Shown: positions 17,698 through 26,240 of the stretch, piece after piece | Position numbering within the stretch: the stretch's first letter is position 1 | Layout of the letters: each line of letters begins with the position of its first letter | Source of the DNA: Leptospira kobayashii | GTDB lineage: Bacteria; Spirochaetota; Leptospiria; Leptospirales; Leptospiraceae | Direction: 5' to 3' | DNA length: 64,000 bases | NCBI RefSeq assembly: GCF_003114835.2 | Contig: NZ_AP025028.1 | Location: forward strand, 3,190,001-3,254,000 | Program-made: the position numbers and the translations under genes | Notes under the pieces: generated by a model | The model's input: the letters and a program-made list of their open reading frames with translations, nothing else | Told to the model about the DNA's origin: nothing | Databases searched by the model: none

Positions 17698-18501
17698 TTA
17701 GATCCCTAGCACATCAAACATATTATAAAGACCTTTCGACTTGCCTGATAAAAACTCTGCGGCTTTTACGGCACCGACTGCGAATGTTTTGCGGTCTTGT
17801 GCCTTATGTGCGATCTCGATTCTTTCTTCCGGACTGAAGAAAAACACAGTGTGTTCTCCGATCACTTCGCCCGCTCGCATCGTATGCACGGCTATTTCTT
17901 TCGGATCTCTTTCCGGATACATTCCATGTCTTCCGTAAATGACATTCTCTTCCTTTCGCCCTTGGGCTTTCAGGAGAACTTCTTTGATATGTTGTGCGGT
18001 TCCGGAAGGGGAATCCTTTTTATGACGATGATGGATGTCCAGAACTTCCACATCAAAGTCGTCTTGCAGAACTTTGGCGGCAATCTCAGTCAGTTTAAAA
18101 AGTAAGTTCACACCCACCGACATATTGGGAGAAAATACGATCGGAATATGGGTTGAGGCTTCTATGATCTCCTGTTTTTCAGAATCATTTAAACCTGTTG
18201 TTCCGATCACGATCGGCTTTTTTTTAGAAACGGCAACACTCAGGTTTTTGGAGAATCCAGTATGAGTACTAAAATCGATTAGTATATCCGAATTTTCACA
18301 TGCAGCTTCCAAGTCGGAAGAAAACGTAATTCCTGTTTCTTTGATCCCCGAATGAATGCCGGAATCAAAGTCGGTATAAACAGAACCTTCTTTTACAACA
18401 GCAGCACTTAACCTGGATTTGTTGGAAGAAGTAAGAACTTGGATGATGGCACGACCCATCCTTCCGTTTGCACCGATGAGTCCGACATTGATTTTAGACA
18501 A
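17698..18501 (-). CDS. dapB: 4-hydroxy-tetrahydrodipicolinate reductase DapB
   Basis: A 267-residue NAD(P)H-dependent reductase of the diaminopimelate/lysine pathway. The Rossmann motif [14 protein letters not shown] is at the N-terminus. [11 protein letters not shown] and the substrate motif [16 protein letters not shown] (catalytic His and Lys) are in the middle, and [16 protein letters not shown] is near the end. It overlaps the end of dapA by 8 bp. It reduces the product of DapA, so the two steps are co-translated. Confidence 0.95.
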   Translation of the reverse strand: MSKINVGLIGANGRMGRAIIQVLTSSNKSRLSAAVVKEGSVYTDFDSGIHSGIKETGITFSSDLEAACENSDILIDFSTHTGFSKNLSVAVSKKKPIVIGTTGLNDSEKQEIIEASTHIPIVFSPNMSVGVNLLFKLTEIAAKVLQDDFDVEVLDIHHRHKKDSPSGTAQHIKEVLLKAQGRKEENVIYGRHGMYPERDPKEIAVHTMRAGEVIGEHTVFFFSPEERIEIAHKAQDRKTFAVGAVKAAEFLSGKSKGLYNMFDVLGI

Positions 18502-19378
18502 TTCCTTCCTCTCTCAGTTGAAAAACGATCTTTTTGAAATTGTCGGAAGCGGATCCGTCCGAAAGAGGAGTCATCGGCAAACGAAGTTCGTTGTCACAAT
18601 ACCCGAACCAACTCATGGCCGCTTTGATCGGAATCGGATTGGTTTCGATAAATGCATTGATGAACACGGGAAGCAATTTATAATATATCTTCTGACTTGC
18701 GGAAGTATCCCCTCTCATATAGAGAGAAACCATATCCACGCAAGCACGCGGGAATAAATTCGATACGACCGATACTACACCTTTCCCGCCGATAGAAAGA
18801 ACCGGCAGGGTCAGGTTGTCATCCCCGGATAACAAATGAAAGTCGGGATCGGTCAAAGAGATCACTTTCGCCATCTGTCCCAAATCCCCGGTTGCTTCTT
18901 TAATGGATGTTATTTGTTTGTGTCCGGAAAGACGTTTCACTGTCTCAGGCAAAAGATTTACATTCGTTCTACCGGGGATATTGTACAACATGACCGGCTT
19001 TGTGGAATGTTCCGCGATTTTGGAAAAATGCTGGTACAACCCTTCTTGAGTGGGTTTGTTATAGTATGGATTTACGGTAAGAATTCCGTCGACTCCGTCA
19101 GCGCATGCCTTCTCGGTGAGCTCAATCGCTTCCTCTGTAGAATTGGAACCTGTTCCTGCAATCACTTGGATACGACGATTCACCACCGATACGGTTTTTT
19201 GGATCAATTCCTTATGTTCTTCATAAGAAAGAGTGGGTGACTCACCCGTCGTTCCACAAGGAACTACGCCAGCTACGCCTGACGAAATCTGGTTTTCTAA
19301 GATTTTGAAATAACTATCGTAGTCAATTTTTCCCTTACGGAAAGGAGTAATGACAGCAGTATAAACGCCCTGAAACAT
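18494..19378 (-). CDS. dapA: 4-hydroxy-tetrahydrodipicolinate synthase DapA
   Basis: A 294-residue (beta/alpha)8 aldolase that condenses pyruvate with aspartate semialdehyde. Visible motifs are [18 protein letters not shown], the active-site Tyr in [13 protein letters not shown] and the Schiff-base Lys in [11 protein letters not shown]. First gene of dapA-dapB-cdaA-cdaR. It is divergent from the glycosyl-phosphate transferase at 19457, with only 78 bp between the starts. Confidence 0.95.
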   Translation of the reverse strand: MFQGVYTAVITPFRKGKIDYDSYFKILENQISSGVAGVVPCGTTGESPTLSYEEHKELIQKTVSVVNRRIQVIAGTGSNSTEEAIELTEKACADGVDGILTVNPYYNKPTQEGLYQHFSKIAEHSTKPVMLYNIPGRTNVNLLPETVKRLSGHKQITSIKEATGDLGQMAKVISLTDPDFHLLSGDDNLTLPVLSIGGKGVVSVVSNLFPRACVDMVSLYMRGDTSASQKIYYKLLPVFINAFIETNPIPIKAAMSWFGYCDNELRLPMTPLSDGSASDNFKKIVFQLREEGIV

Positions 19379-19456
19379 AAATTTAAAGGTGGAATGTTGG
19401 CTCTTTTTTGCAATAAAAAACTGCCAAAACAGCCTAAGTATCCGATCTTAGCGAAA

Positions 19457-20533
19457 ATGGATTCATTTTCCCTTTCTTTTTGGATATTTGCGAGCCTCAT
19501 CAGCCTGATTTTCCACAGTCTCTACGTACATTCCGGAATTGGGGTACAAGATATCCCGAATGAAAGAAGTCTTCACACCGAAAAAACGAAAAAGTCGGGA
19601 GGAATGGTGTTTTTGCCGTTGTTTCTATGTTTTTTGCTTTGGGTCACTTATTCGGGGCAAACGAAAGGAAGCCCTTTCGAAAGCATTCATTTCCAACTAC
19701 TTTCGATTTTGCCGTTTTTGATTTCGGGAGTCGTATTTTTCGGGTTACTCGGATTTGCGGACGATTTGATTTCTCTGTCACCTAACATTAGATTGGGATT
19801 GGAACTTTTATTTGCGGGGTTTTGGTTTTATCATTTGAACATAACTCCGACAATCTTTCATTATGCGATTGAAAACAGGGTTATTTCCCTTTCGGTTTCC
19901 ATATTCCTTATGGTATTTATCGTGAATCTTGTGAATTTTATGGACGGCCTTGATTTATATCTGGTAACCAGTTTTTTCTTTTCTTCTTTATCTTTCGGAT
20001 TTATTTTATCGGAATTGTTTTTTCCAAACTCGGTATTTTTTGTTATCTTGGTATGCTTGTTTTTGGCACTCTTCGGATTTATATTTTATAATTCGCCGAA
20101 AGCAAAATTGTTTATGGGAGACAGCGGATCTTTAGGGCTCGGATTCATCATACTATCCCTTCCTCTTTTATCCGCAAAAACCGACCAAACTCAATTCGAT
20201 ATTTCACTACTGTTTTACTTATTTCCCATCTTTTGGGTGGATGGAATCTTCACGATTCTACTTCGCAGTTGGCAGAAAAAACATATTTTCCAGGCACACA
20301 GGGAACATCTGTACCAGCATCTAACAGACACTAGCCTAGGGAAGACCGGAACTTGTTTTGTTCTATCTTTACTCAATCTTCCTGCTGGCGGAATATATAT
20401 ATATTTCCGATTTTTGAATCCATCTTTAAAAATTTCCCATCCGATCCTACTGTTAGGAACCCTAACAGGTTACTTATTCGTATATCTTTTGATTCGGTTG
20501 GGTTTAAAGACAGGCAGAAAAAACCTTGCCTAG
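19457..20533 (+). CDS. Undecaprenyl-phosphate sugar-1-phosphate transferase, WecA/MraY family
   Basis: A 358-residue polytopic membrane enzyme (about ten helices) from the ATG at 19457. Family motifs are all present: IPNERSLHTEKTKKSGG near the N-terminus, the Mg-binding GFADDLISLSPNIRLG, NFMDGLDLY, FMGDSGSLGLG and the cytosolic AHREHLYQHL (HxxH-type) loop. It transfers a sugar phosphate, probably N-acetylhexosamine-1-P, to undecaprenyl phosphate to start LPS or glycan synthesis. The 27-bp gap to the DUF368 transporter gene suggests an operon. Confidence 0.88.
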   Translation: MDSFSLSFWIFASLISLIFHSLYVHSGIGVQDIPNERSLHTEKTKKSGGMVFLPLFLCFLLWVTYSGQTKGSPFESIHFQLLSILPFLISGVVFFGLLGFADDLISLSPNIRLGLELLFAGFWFYHLNITPTIFHYAIENRVISLSVSIFLMVFIVNLVNFMDGLDLYLVTSFFFSSLSFGFILSELFFPNSVFFVILVCLFLALFGFIFYNSPKAKLFMGDSGSLGLGFIILSLPLLSAKTDQTQFDISLLFYLFPIFWVDGIFTILLRSWQKKHIFQAHREHLYQHLTDTSLGKTGTCFVLSLLNLPAGGIYIYFRFLNPSLKISHPILLLGTLTGYLFVYLLIRLGLKTGRKNLA

Positions 20534-20560
20534 AGGAGCGTCCCTTTCGATTCTTCCTCT

Positions 20561-21547
20561 ATGCCACTAACAAGAAAAGAAATACTCTTCTGCATCCTGA
20601 ATGGATTTTTAATTGGAATCGCAAACCTGATTCCGGGAGTTTCCGGCGGAACATTCGCACTTATACTCGGACTTTACGACAGACTCATCGGTGCGATCAC
20701 ATCCCTAAATCTAACTACGATTAAAGTAAGCATCGGTTTATTGACCGAATTTTTCAACAAGGAAAGCAGAGCAAAATTTGCGGAAGAAATGAAACGAATC
20801 GACTTCTGGTTTCTAACTTTTCTCGGGTTCGGGCTCCTTCTGTCCGTGGTCTCGGGAGCAAAGCTGATTCAGTTCTTACTTCAAAATCATCCTGCACCCA
20901 CCTTAGCATTGTTTATCGGCCTCATCATTCCTTCTCTTTCCGTTCCTTATAAATTGATGGAAAAACACAGTATCGGTATTTGGCTTTGGCTTGTTCCGGG
21001 GATCGCACTCACGGTTGTCCCAAGTTTTTTTATGGGTGAGACTGCAGGTTCCGAAAATCCTATCATTGCATTTATTACCGGAGCTATTGCCATTTCAGCA
21101 ATGATTCTTCCCGGAATTTCAGGATCTTATATCATGTTGGTCCTCGGAGAATACCAAATCGTAATCGGAAAACTTTCCAATATACTTGCAGTGGACTCGA
21201 TCGTTTTTCTATCCGCTTTCGCACTCGGGTGCCTACTCGGATTATTATTATTCACTCATTTTGTGAAATGGTTATTCAAAAAATACAAATCACATACGAT
21301 GACTTTTCTTTTGGGCCTCATCCTAGGTTCCTTTTTTATCCTTTGGCCTTTCAAAGATTACTCGGTAGGACAAACCATCGTAGGCAGATCGGGAGAAGTA
21401 AAACGGGACATCCAAATTGCAACCGCAGAAAACATACTACCTTCTTCTTTCGAAGAGATCATCATTCCGCTTGTCGCTCTTATCATCGGTGTGGCACTTG
21501 GGTTCGGATTGAACCAATTGGAAAAATTGAAAGAAGAAAAGAATTAA
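20561..21547 (+). CDS. DUF368 membrane protein, probable undecaprenyl-phosphate flippase (PopT type)
   Basis: A 328-residue protein with about nine membrane helices and the DUF368 signature IANLIPGVSGGTFALILGLY, repeated in the second half as MILPGISGSYIMLVLGEY. The two PG(V/I)SG motifs fit an inverted-repeat transporter fold. Members of this family (PopT) were shown to return undecaprenyl phosphate across the membrane. Here it directly follows a gene whose enzyme consumes undecaprenyl phosphate, which supports that role. A bidirectional terminator follows. Confidence 0.8.
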   Translation: MPLTRKEILFCILNGFLIGIANLIPGVSGGTFALILGLYDRLIGAITSLNLTTIKVSIGLLTEFFNKESRAKFAEEMKRIDFWFLTFLGFGLLLSVVSGAKLIQFLLQNHPAPTLALFIGLIIPSLSVPYKLMEKHSIGIWLWLVPGIALTVVPSFFMGETAGSENPIIAFITGAIAISAMILPGISGSYIMLVLGEYQIVIGKLSNILAVDSIVFLSAFALGCLLGLLLFTHFVKWLFKKYKSHTMTFLLGLILGSFFILWPFKDYSVGQTIVGRSGEVKRDIQIATAENILPSSFEEIIIPLVALIIGVALGFGLNQLEKLKEEKN

Positions 21548-21591
21548 AACTTTTTGTAATTCGATAAAAGCGGAAGCTTTATGATCGGAAG

Positions 21592-21627
21592 AAAAGCCAA
21601 GCCTACGAAAGTAGACTTGGCTTTTTT
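21592..21627. terminator. Bidirectional Rho-independent terminator
   Basis: AAAAGCCAAG and CTTGGCTTTT form the stem, extended inward by one mismatch and CTAC/GTAG, and closed by a GAAA tetraloop. Ts follow on the plus strand, and the A-run on the 5' side gives Ts on the minus strand. It lies between the convergent DUF368 and nhaD-like genes and serves both. Confidence 0.88.
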
Positions 21628-21634
21628 ATTGGAA

Positions 21635-23101
21635 CTAAACGAAAAAGATAAAAGTAATCAATATGAACAAAGGAATCAAAATTCCGAAAGAATAAAGCAC
21701 ATAACCACCGAAAGACGGCATCTTCACTTTATTTTCTTCAGCTACCGACTTCACCATGAAATTCGGCGCGTTACCTATATAAGTATTCGCACCCATAAAC
21801 ACGGCACCTACCGATATCGCTTTCAAAATTTCTTCGGCAGCAGGATTTCCAATGAACTGTCCCAGAGTCAGCGGAGTAGCACCTGTAGGAGTGAGTAGTC
21901 CCGAAGCCAAGGAACCGAAAGTCAAATAGGTGGGAGCATTGTCCAGAACGGAAGAGAAAGCTCCTGTCGCCCAGAAAAATTGCCATCTTTCCGTGATCCC
22001 GAGTGATTTACCGTTTGCTTCCAGTAAAATCAAAGCAGGAATCATTGTGATAAAAATTCCAACGAATAGATAAGCTACTTCTTGAATAGGACCGAGAGTG
22101 AAGTTGTTTGCCTTTCTGAATTCCGGTTTGGATGTGAATTTGGAAATAGCGATTAACCCGAGTAATACTGCTTCACGAATGAATCCGAGATAAGGATTTT
22201 CAGCGATGGCAGGAATATAATTGCTATTGAGAAATGCTACCGATAGTACAACACCGAGTAACCAAACAAAGTTTACTTGACCGTCGAGATCGAAAGGAAC
22301 CGCATTCTTATCGTCTTTTTTAAGATCCGCTTTCGATTCTTTTTTGTAAGCGATCGTATCCCAAATAAAATACACAACAAGTAAAATCACTACCGCAAAA
22401 ACCATCTCAGGCAACAATCCGAAAGTCCAAGTGAAAGGAACTCCTTTCAAATAACCTAGGAAAAGAGGAGGATCTCCCAGTGGAGTGAGGGAACCGCCTA
22501 TATTGGAAACAAGGAAGATGAAAAACACAACCGTATGAACTACATGTTTTCTTTCACTGTTTGTTTTCAAAAGAGGACGAATGAGAAGCATGGAAGCTCC
22601 TGTTGTTCCGATAAAGGAAGCAAGGCAAGCTCCGATAAACAAAAAGATAGAGTTGTTGAGAGGAGATGCATGGATATCCCCTTTGATTACGATTCCCCCG
22701 GAGATATAAAACAAGGAGGCTAGCAGAATGATAAACGGAACGTAGTCGAATATAAGAGTATGGTAGATGGCATGACCTTGACCGAAACTCAAAAGAACAA
22801 TCACGGAAATAGCACCGAGAACACCGGCAACGATCAACTTATTGTTGTTATTCTCCCACCAATGCTCTGTTTTGTGAGAAGCAACGGGTAAAATCGCAAT
22901 CGCCAATAGGATCGCAATAAACGGAATTACCGACCAATACGGCAATTCACTATGCGCTTCTGCCGCATGGGAGGAATGGCCCGTATCTTCCTGAACAGTC
23001 GGTTGCGCAGGTGTTGGAGCAGTATCATCTGCCGATAAAGAGACAGAGAAGAGCCCAATGCAGGCAAGAAATACAAATAATGTGAGAAGCTTTCGAAACA
23101 T
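21635..23101 (-). CDS. NhaD-like Na+/H+ antiporter
   Basis: A 488-residue polytopic protein of the NhaD/ion-transporter superfamily. The start at 23101 has AGGATGG at good spacing, better than the ATG nine bases upstream. A cleavable-looking leader (LFSVSLSADD) and a His/Glu-rich periplasmic stretch (about 28-55) precede about 12 helices. Motifs include IGTTGASMLLIRPLLKTN, NIGGSLTPLGDPPLFLG and SSVLDNAPTYLTFGSLA, the latter two being typical of NhaD. It exchanges sodium for protons at the inner membrane. Confidence 0.85.
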   Translation of the reverse strand: MFRKLLTLFVFLACIGLFSVSLSADDTAPTPAQPTVQEDTGHSSHAAEAHSELPYWSVIPFIAILLAIAILPVASHKTEHWWENNNNKLIVAGVLGAISVIVLLSFGQGHAIYHTLIFDYVPFIILLASLFYISGGIVIKGDIHASPLNNSIFLFIGACLASFIGTTGASMLLIRPLLKTNSERKHVVHTVVFFIFLVSNIGGSLTPLGDPPLFLGYLKGVPFTWTFGLLPEMVFAVVILLVVYFIWDTIAYKKESKADLKKDDKNAVPFDLDGQVNFVWLLGVVLSVAFLNSNYIPAIAENPYLGFIREAVLLGLIAISKFTSKPEFRKANNFTLGPIQEVAYLFVGIFITMIPALILLEANGKSLGITERWQFFWATGAFSSVLDNAPTYLTFGSLASGLLTPTGATPLTLGQFIGNPAAEEILKAISVGAVFMGANTYIGNAPNFMVKSVAEENKVKMPSFGGYVLYSFGILIPLFILITFIFFV

Positions 23102-23153
23102 GCTCACCATCCTTTTTTTTGGACAGCTTACTCAGAATCGAAAGGTTCTGGAA

Positions 23154-24191
23154 CTAAAAAAACCGAGATTCTCCTATTTTTAGAGGAACAAGTCTTTCCA
23201 CGGCCAATTTCAGATCTTCAAACGCCTTTCTGGCAAGAGGAACCGGAGAATCCAACTTTTCATCACTCAAAACGAAGGTCATATAATGCATGGGAACCAT
23301 AAATTTTGCGCGTAAGTCCGCAAAAGCCCGGACGGACTGTTCCGGATCGACATGAACCGATGACATAAACCATCTGGGTTCAAATGCACCTATGGGCAGA
23401 ATGGCTACATCAAATCCGTCGAACTTTTTCCCTATCTCTTTAAAGTGAGTATAATAGCCGGTATCTCCTCCGAAATATACTTTTTGGCTTTTGCCTAGTA
23501 TCGCATAACTTCCCCAAAGAGTTTCGTATCTATCGGTAAGTCCCCTTCCGCTAAAGTGTTGAGTCGGGGTAAAAACAAATTTAACCCCCTTCCTTTCTAC
23601 GGAATCCCACCAATCCATTTCTTCCACATCCGAAAGGCCTATGCCTTTTAAAAGTGGTTTATTGCCAAGGCCAGCTAGAAACTTAGGATGGTGTTTTTCT
23701 TCCAAAAGTTTCAAACTGGAAAGATCGGTATGATCATAATGGTTGTGCGACAGTATAACAACGTCAATGCGGGGTAGATCTTCCAATCTCAAACCGGGAG
23801 GTGTGTAACGTTTCGGGCCGGCAAAACTAACGGGCGAACAACGGTCACTCCAAATAGGATCAGTGAGAATATTGACACCGTCTATTTGAACAAGAGTTGT
23901 CGCATGCCCGATCCAAGTTACCGACAATTTTGAATCGTTTTCTCTTAAAACTTTTCCATCATTGGAAACCACGGGAAAAGGGGGATAATCTTCTGGTTCC
24001 AGACTATGTTCCCCCGACCAACGACCGCTGACCCATTTCAGAACATCCGTTAAGCCATGATCTTCGAAGTCCGGGTTGAGATTGCGGAACCCGGACTTTG
24101 TATGGTGAGGTTTGGTCATTGCCTTATCCGTGGAACACCCGTTTAAAAAACTAAAAATCATTAAGAGGACAATGGTACCTATTTTTATCAT
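23154..24191 (-). CDS. NAPE-PLD-like MBL-fold lipoprotein
   Basis: A 345-residue lipoprotein (leader IVLLMIFSFLNGC, Cys 19) with a metallo-beta-lactamase fold of the N-acyl-phosphatidylethanolamine phospholipase D group. Motifs: SVTWIGHATTLVQIDGVNIL, TDPIWSDRCSP, LSHNHYDHTD (metal ligands), TPTQHFSGRG, YFGGDTGYY and PMHYMTF. It is anchored on the outside of a membrane and probably hydrolyses a phosphodiester, perhaps in a lipid. The exact substrate is unproven. Confidence 0.85.
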   Translation of the reverse strand: MIKIGTIVLLMIFSFLNGCSTDKAMTKPHHTKSGFRNLNPDFEDHGLTDVLKWVSGRWSGEHSLEPEDYPPFPVVSNDGKVLRENDSKLSVTWIGHATTLVQIDGVNILTDPIWSDRCSPVSFAGPKRYTPPGLRLEDLPRIDVVILSHNHYDHTDLSSLKLLEEKHHPKFLAGLGNKPLLKGIGLSDVEEMDWWDSVERKGVKFVFTPTQHFSGRGLTDRYETLWGSYAILGKSQKVYFGGDTGYYTHFKEIGKKFDGFDVAILPIGAFEPRWFMSSVHVDPEQSVRAFADLRAKFMVPMHYMTFVLSDEKLDSPVPLARKAFEDLKLAVERLVPLKIGESRFF

Positions 24192-24288
24192 ACTTTAGCA
24201 ACTTAGACGGAAGGAAACAACGGTGTAAAATTTTATTCTTGCAAACATTTAGTTTCGGCGAATCCTTTCAATTAGGCGCGGGAAGAAT

Positions 24289-24669
24289 ATGTCAAATTGT
24301 CAATATATTGAAACACAACAATTATTGAATGCCTATGCTAATTGGAGATACTGTGTGGATTCCACCGAAGGAAGCGAACACTTTATGGGAACCAATTCGG
24401 ATGATACGGTACGTTTGCGTGACAAAAGAGAAGACGCGGAAATTGAATTAAGAGTCCTCATTTCCGACTTAAAATCCACCCGCCCGGAAGCTTTGCAGGA
24501 ATGGGTGGAGATCAATAAAACCTTATTGGAAGCCCCTGCGAACATTCCCAAAACTTCGATGGTTGCGCGTAGACAAGCTGCCAGAGATTGGAAATTCTCC
24601 AAAAATTTTTTGGGTGTTACCGTTCGTTACCCTCACCCTTCCAAATACTGGGGAGCTGAAATCATCTAA
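24289..24669 (+). CDS. Hypothetical protein
   Basis: A 126-residue soluble protein without recognisable domain. It is rich in charged helices (DKREDAEIELRVLISDLK) and has a conserved-looking aromatic C-terminus (TVRYPHPSKYWGAEII). There is no signal peptide. Single gene between divergent and same-strand neighbours. Codon use is like the surroundings, and no overlapping frame is better. Confidence 0.6.
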   Translation: MSNCQYIETQQLLNAYANWRYCVDSTEGSEHFMGTNSDDTVRLRDKREDAEIELRVLISDLKSTRPEALQEWVEINKTLLEAPANIPKTSMVARRQAARDWKFSKNFLGVTVRYPHPSKYWGAEII

Positions 24670-24743
24670 AGACTCCTGAACGCCAAAGAAATCCTCCTCT
24701 TAATTCTTCTTGTCATCTCTAAAAAAGAGAAAACTTTCTTTCC

Positions 24744-25520
24744 ATGAATTCCTTTTTCTTTCTTTTTTCTAAAATCCTTGCGATCTTCCTTTATCCGCTT
24801 CCCTTGTTTTTCATTTTCTCTTTTCTATTTCTCTTTGTTTTGAAAGGGTTTCGACAAAAGATCGGCTTCTTTTTGTTGATTTGTTTCTTAGGGATATTTT
24901 CCACTTCTTTCCTAGCGAACCATTTGATCCGCTCTTTGGAAAAACCATATCTTCCTGTGGCAATCGAGTCTTTGCCAAAATCCGATGTAGTTATAGTTTT
25001 AGGAGGAATGATCCAAACGATTTCTTCCGTAAAAGAAAGACCCGAACTCACCGATTCCGCCGATCGTTTGTTAGATGCTGTGCGAATTTACAAAGCGAAG
25101 AAGGCAAAAAAAATTCTATTCACCGGCGGATCGGGTTTACTCTTTGCTGACAAATACAGAGAAGCGGACTTAGCAAACAAGATTCTATTGGATTTGGGTG
25201 TTCCCAAAGAAGATATTCTTTTGGAACGAGAGTCCAAAAACACTTACGAAAATGCAGTGGAATCAGCGAAAATTCTGAATGCGCACGGATTTAAAGATAT
25301 CATCCTTGTGACCTCGGCTTTTCATTTCCGGAGGGCTGCTGGTTGTTTTACCAAACAGGGAATTGTTTTCTATTCTTACCCGACAGATTACCGCTCCTTT
25401 TCCACGGATTCGAATGCTTTCGATTTATGGGTCCCTTCTCCCGGTTATTTGGAATTATCCACACTTGCTATCAAAGAATGGGTGGGAGTCCTCATTTATG
25501 AGCTGAAAGGGTATCTGTAG
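24744..25520 (+). CDS. YdcF/ElyC-like DUF218 membrane protein
   Basis: A 258-residue protein with two N-terminal membrane helices (about 8-28 and 38-55) and a DUF218 domain. Domain motifs: VVIVLGGMIQTISS, TDSADRLLDAVRIYKAKKAK, ILFTGGSG, LERESKNTYENAVESAKI and LVTSAFHFRRAAGCFTKQGI. ElyC and SanA of this family affect envelope integrity and lipid-carrier metabolism, but the reaction is unknown. It is followed within 7 bp by a repeat-rich intergenic region. Confidence 0.8.
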   Translation: MNSFFFLFSKILAIFLYPLPLFFIFSFLFLFVLKGFRQKIGFFLLICFLGIFSTSFLANHLIRSLEKPYLPVAIESLPKSDVVIVLGGMIQTISSVKERPELTDSADRLLDAVRIYKAKKAKKILFTGGSGLLFADKYREADLANKILLDLGVPKEDILLERESKNTYENAVESAKILNAHGFKDIILVTSAFHFRRAAGCFTKQGIVFYSYPTDYRSFSTDSNAFDLWVPSPGYLELSTLAIKEWVGVLIYELKGYL

Positions 25521-25552
25521 AGAGATGGGACATAATAAAGGGGCGATCTTGA

Positions 25553-25630
25553 AATCCCCCGCCCTGAGATCAGCTTCGCTGATGATTCTTCGAATACTTC
25601 TTCGCTTCTATTGGCGCGAAGAAGGGGATT
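25553..25630. repeat. Palindromic cloverleaf-like element
   Basis: Outer arms AATCCCC (25553-25559) and GGGGATT (25624-25630) enclose three hairpins. These are ATCAGC-TTC-GCTGAT (25569-25583), ATTC-TTC-GAAT (25585-25595) and CTTCTTCGC/GCGAAGAAG (25597-25624). It is not a tRNA: arm lengths are wrong and it has no T-loop. It sits directly against repeat copy A and may be its variable part. Confidence 0.65.
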
Positions 25631-25739
25631 GGGGGTGTGGCTCGTGGGCTGCCGTCCACCACCTAACACAAAATCGAAATTCTGGCGACCACAACTTCGA
25701 ATTCCAGAAAAATTCTCCCTAAAAGTTCGCCTTTTTGCC
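25629..25739. repeat. Dispersed ~110-bp repeat, copy A
   Basis: Begins TTGGGGGTGTGGCTCGTGGG and ends CGCCTTTTTGCC. It aligns along its full length with copy B at 29206-29317 at roughly 88% identity (about 12 substitutions and one indel by eye). Internal hairpin TTCTGG/CCAGAA (25680-25709). The two copies lie in the same orientation on either side of ccmEFH. Confidence 0.85.
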
Positions 25740-25847
25740 AAGAACCCGAGTCCTTTCCTGAAAAATAAGGGTTCGTTCGACTTGACTCAATCCTTAGTTT
25801 CTGTGAGCCTGAAAGAAGACTTACCAAGTGAGTCTAATGAATCGGTT

Positions 25848-26240
25848 ATGAATAAAAAATTTATCACACTCCTTGTCCTCATCGGCCTCTCCCTTTCCGG
25901 TATCGCTTTTTTCTCCTCCAAGGAGACTTCTTTTCTCCTTTTGGATGCGTCCGAACTTGCGGCAAACCAAGCTCACTACCATGACCAAAATCTGCGGGTA
26001 CGCGGGTTTGTAAAAGCCGGGAGCCTTATCCGGGAAGGCAAAAAGGCAAAATTCACATTGGAACTGAATGACTTAACGGTTCCGGTTTATTTTACGGGTG
26101 CGACCCTACTACCGGATGCATTCAAAGAAGGTGCGCGGGCAAGAGTCGATGGGAAACTCGATAAAGGAGTGTTAGTTGCAACTCATGTGGAAGCAAAATG
26201 TGCTTCCAAATATGAAGCAGGTTATGCGGAAGAAAAATGA
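25848..26240 (+). CDS. ccmE: Cytochrome c maturation haem chaperone CcmE, CXXXY type
   Basis: A 130-residue periplasmic haem chaperone, starting at the ATG at 25848 that opens a membrane anchor (FITLLVLIGLSLSGIAFF). The OB-fold core includes LRVRGFVKAGSLI and VPVYFTGATLLPDAFKEGA. The haem-attachment site, normally HxxxY, reads C118-A-S-K-Y122, the cysteine variant described for some Desulfovibrio and archaeal CcmE. His113 lies nearby but not in register. It overlaps ccmF by 4 bp (ATGA). Confidence 0.9.
   Translation: MNKKFITLLVLIGLSLSGIAFFSSKETSFLLLDASELAANQAHYHDQNLRVRGFVKAGSLIREGKKAKFTLELNDLTVPVYFTGATLLPDAFKEGARARVDGKLDKGVLVATHVEAKCASKYEAGYAEEK

Larger units (their letters stand above)
25521..25847. 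other. Repeat-filled intergenic region upstream of ccmE
   Basis: 327 bp without a convincing gene. From left to right it holds a GGGACATAAT motif at 25527, a cloverleaf-like palindrome (25553-25630), repeat copy A (25629-25739) and about 100 bp that should contain the ccm promoter. A longer in-frame extension of ccmE runs through part of it, but it encodes repeat sequence and basic, Pro-rich residues and is not credible. Confidence 0.7.

Noticed and set aside
25553..25630. tRNA gene suggested by the cloverleaf-like fold
   Set aside because: Arm lengths are wrong, there is no T-psi-C-like loop, no CCA context and no plausible anticodon stem.
25611..25847. 79-residue N-terminal extension of CcmE
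   Set aside because: It translates repeat copy A and basic, Pro-rich sequence; the membrane anchor begins at the ATG at 25848.
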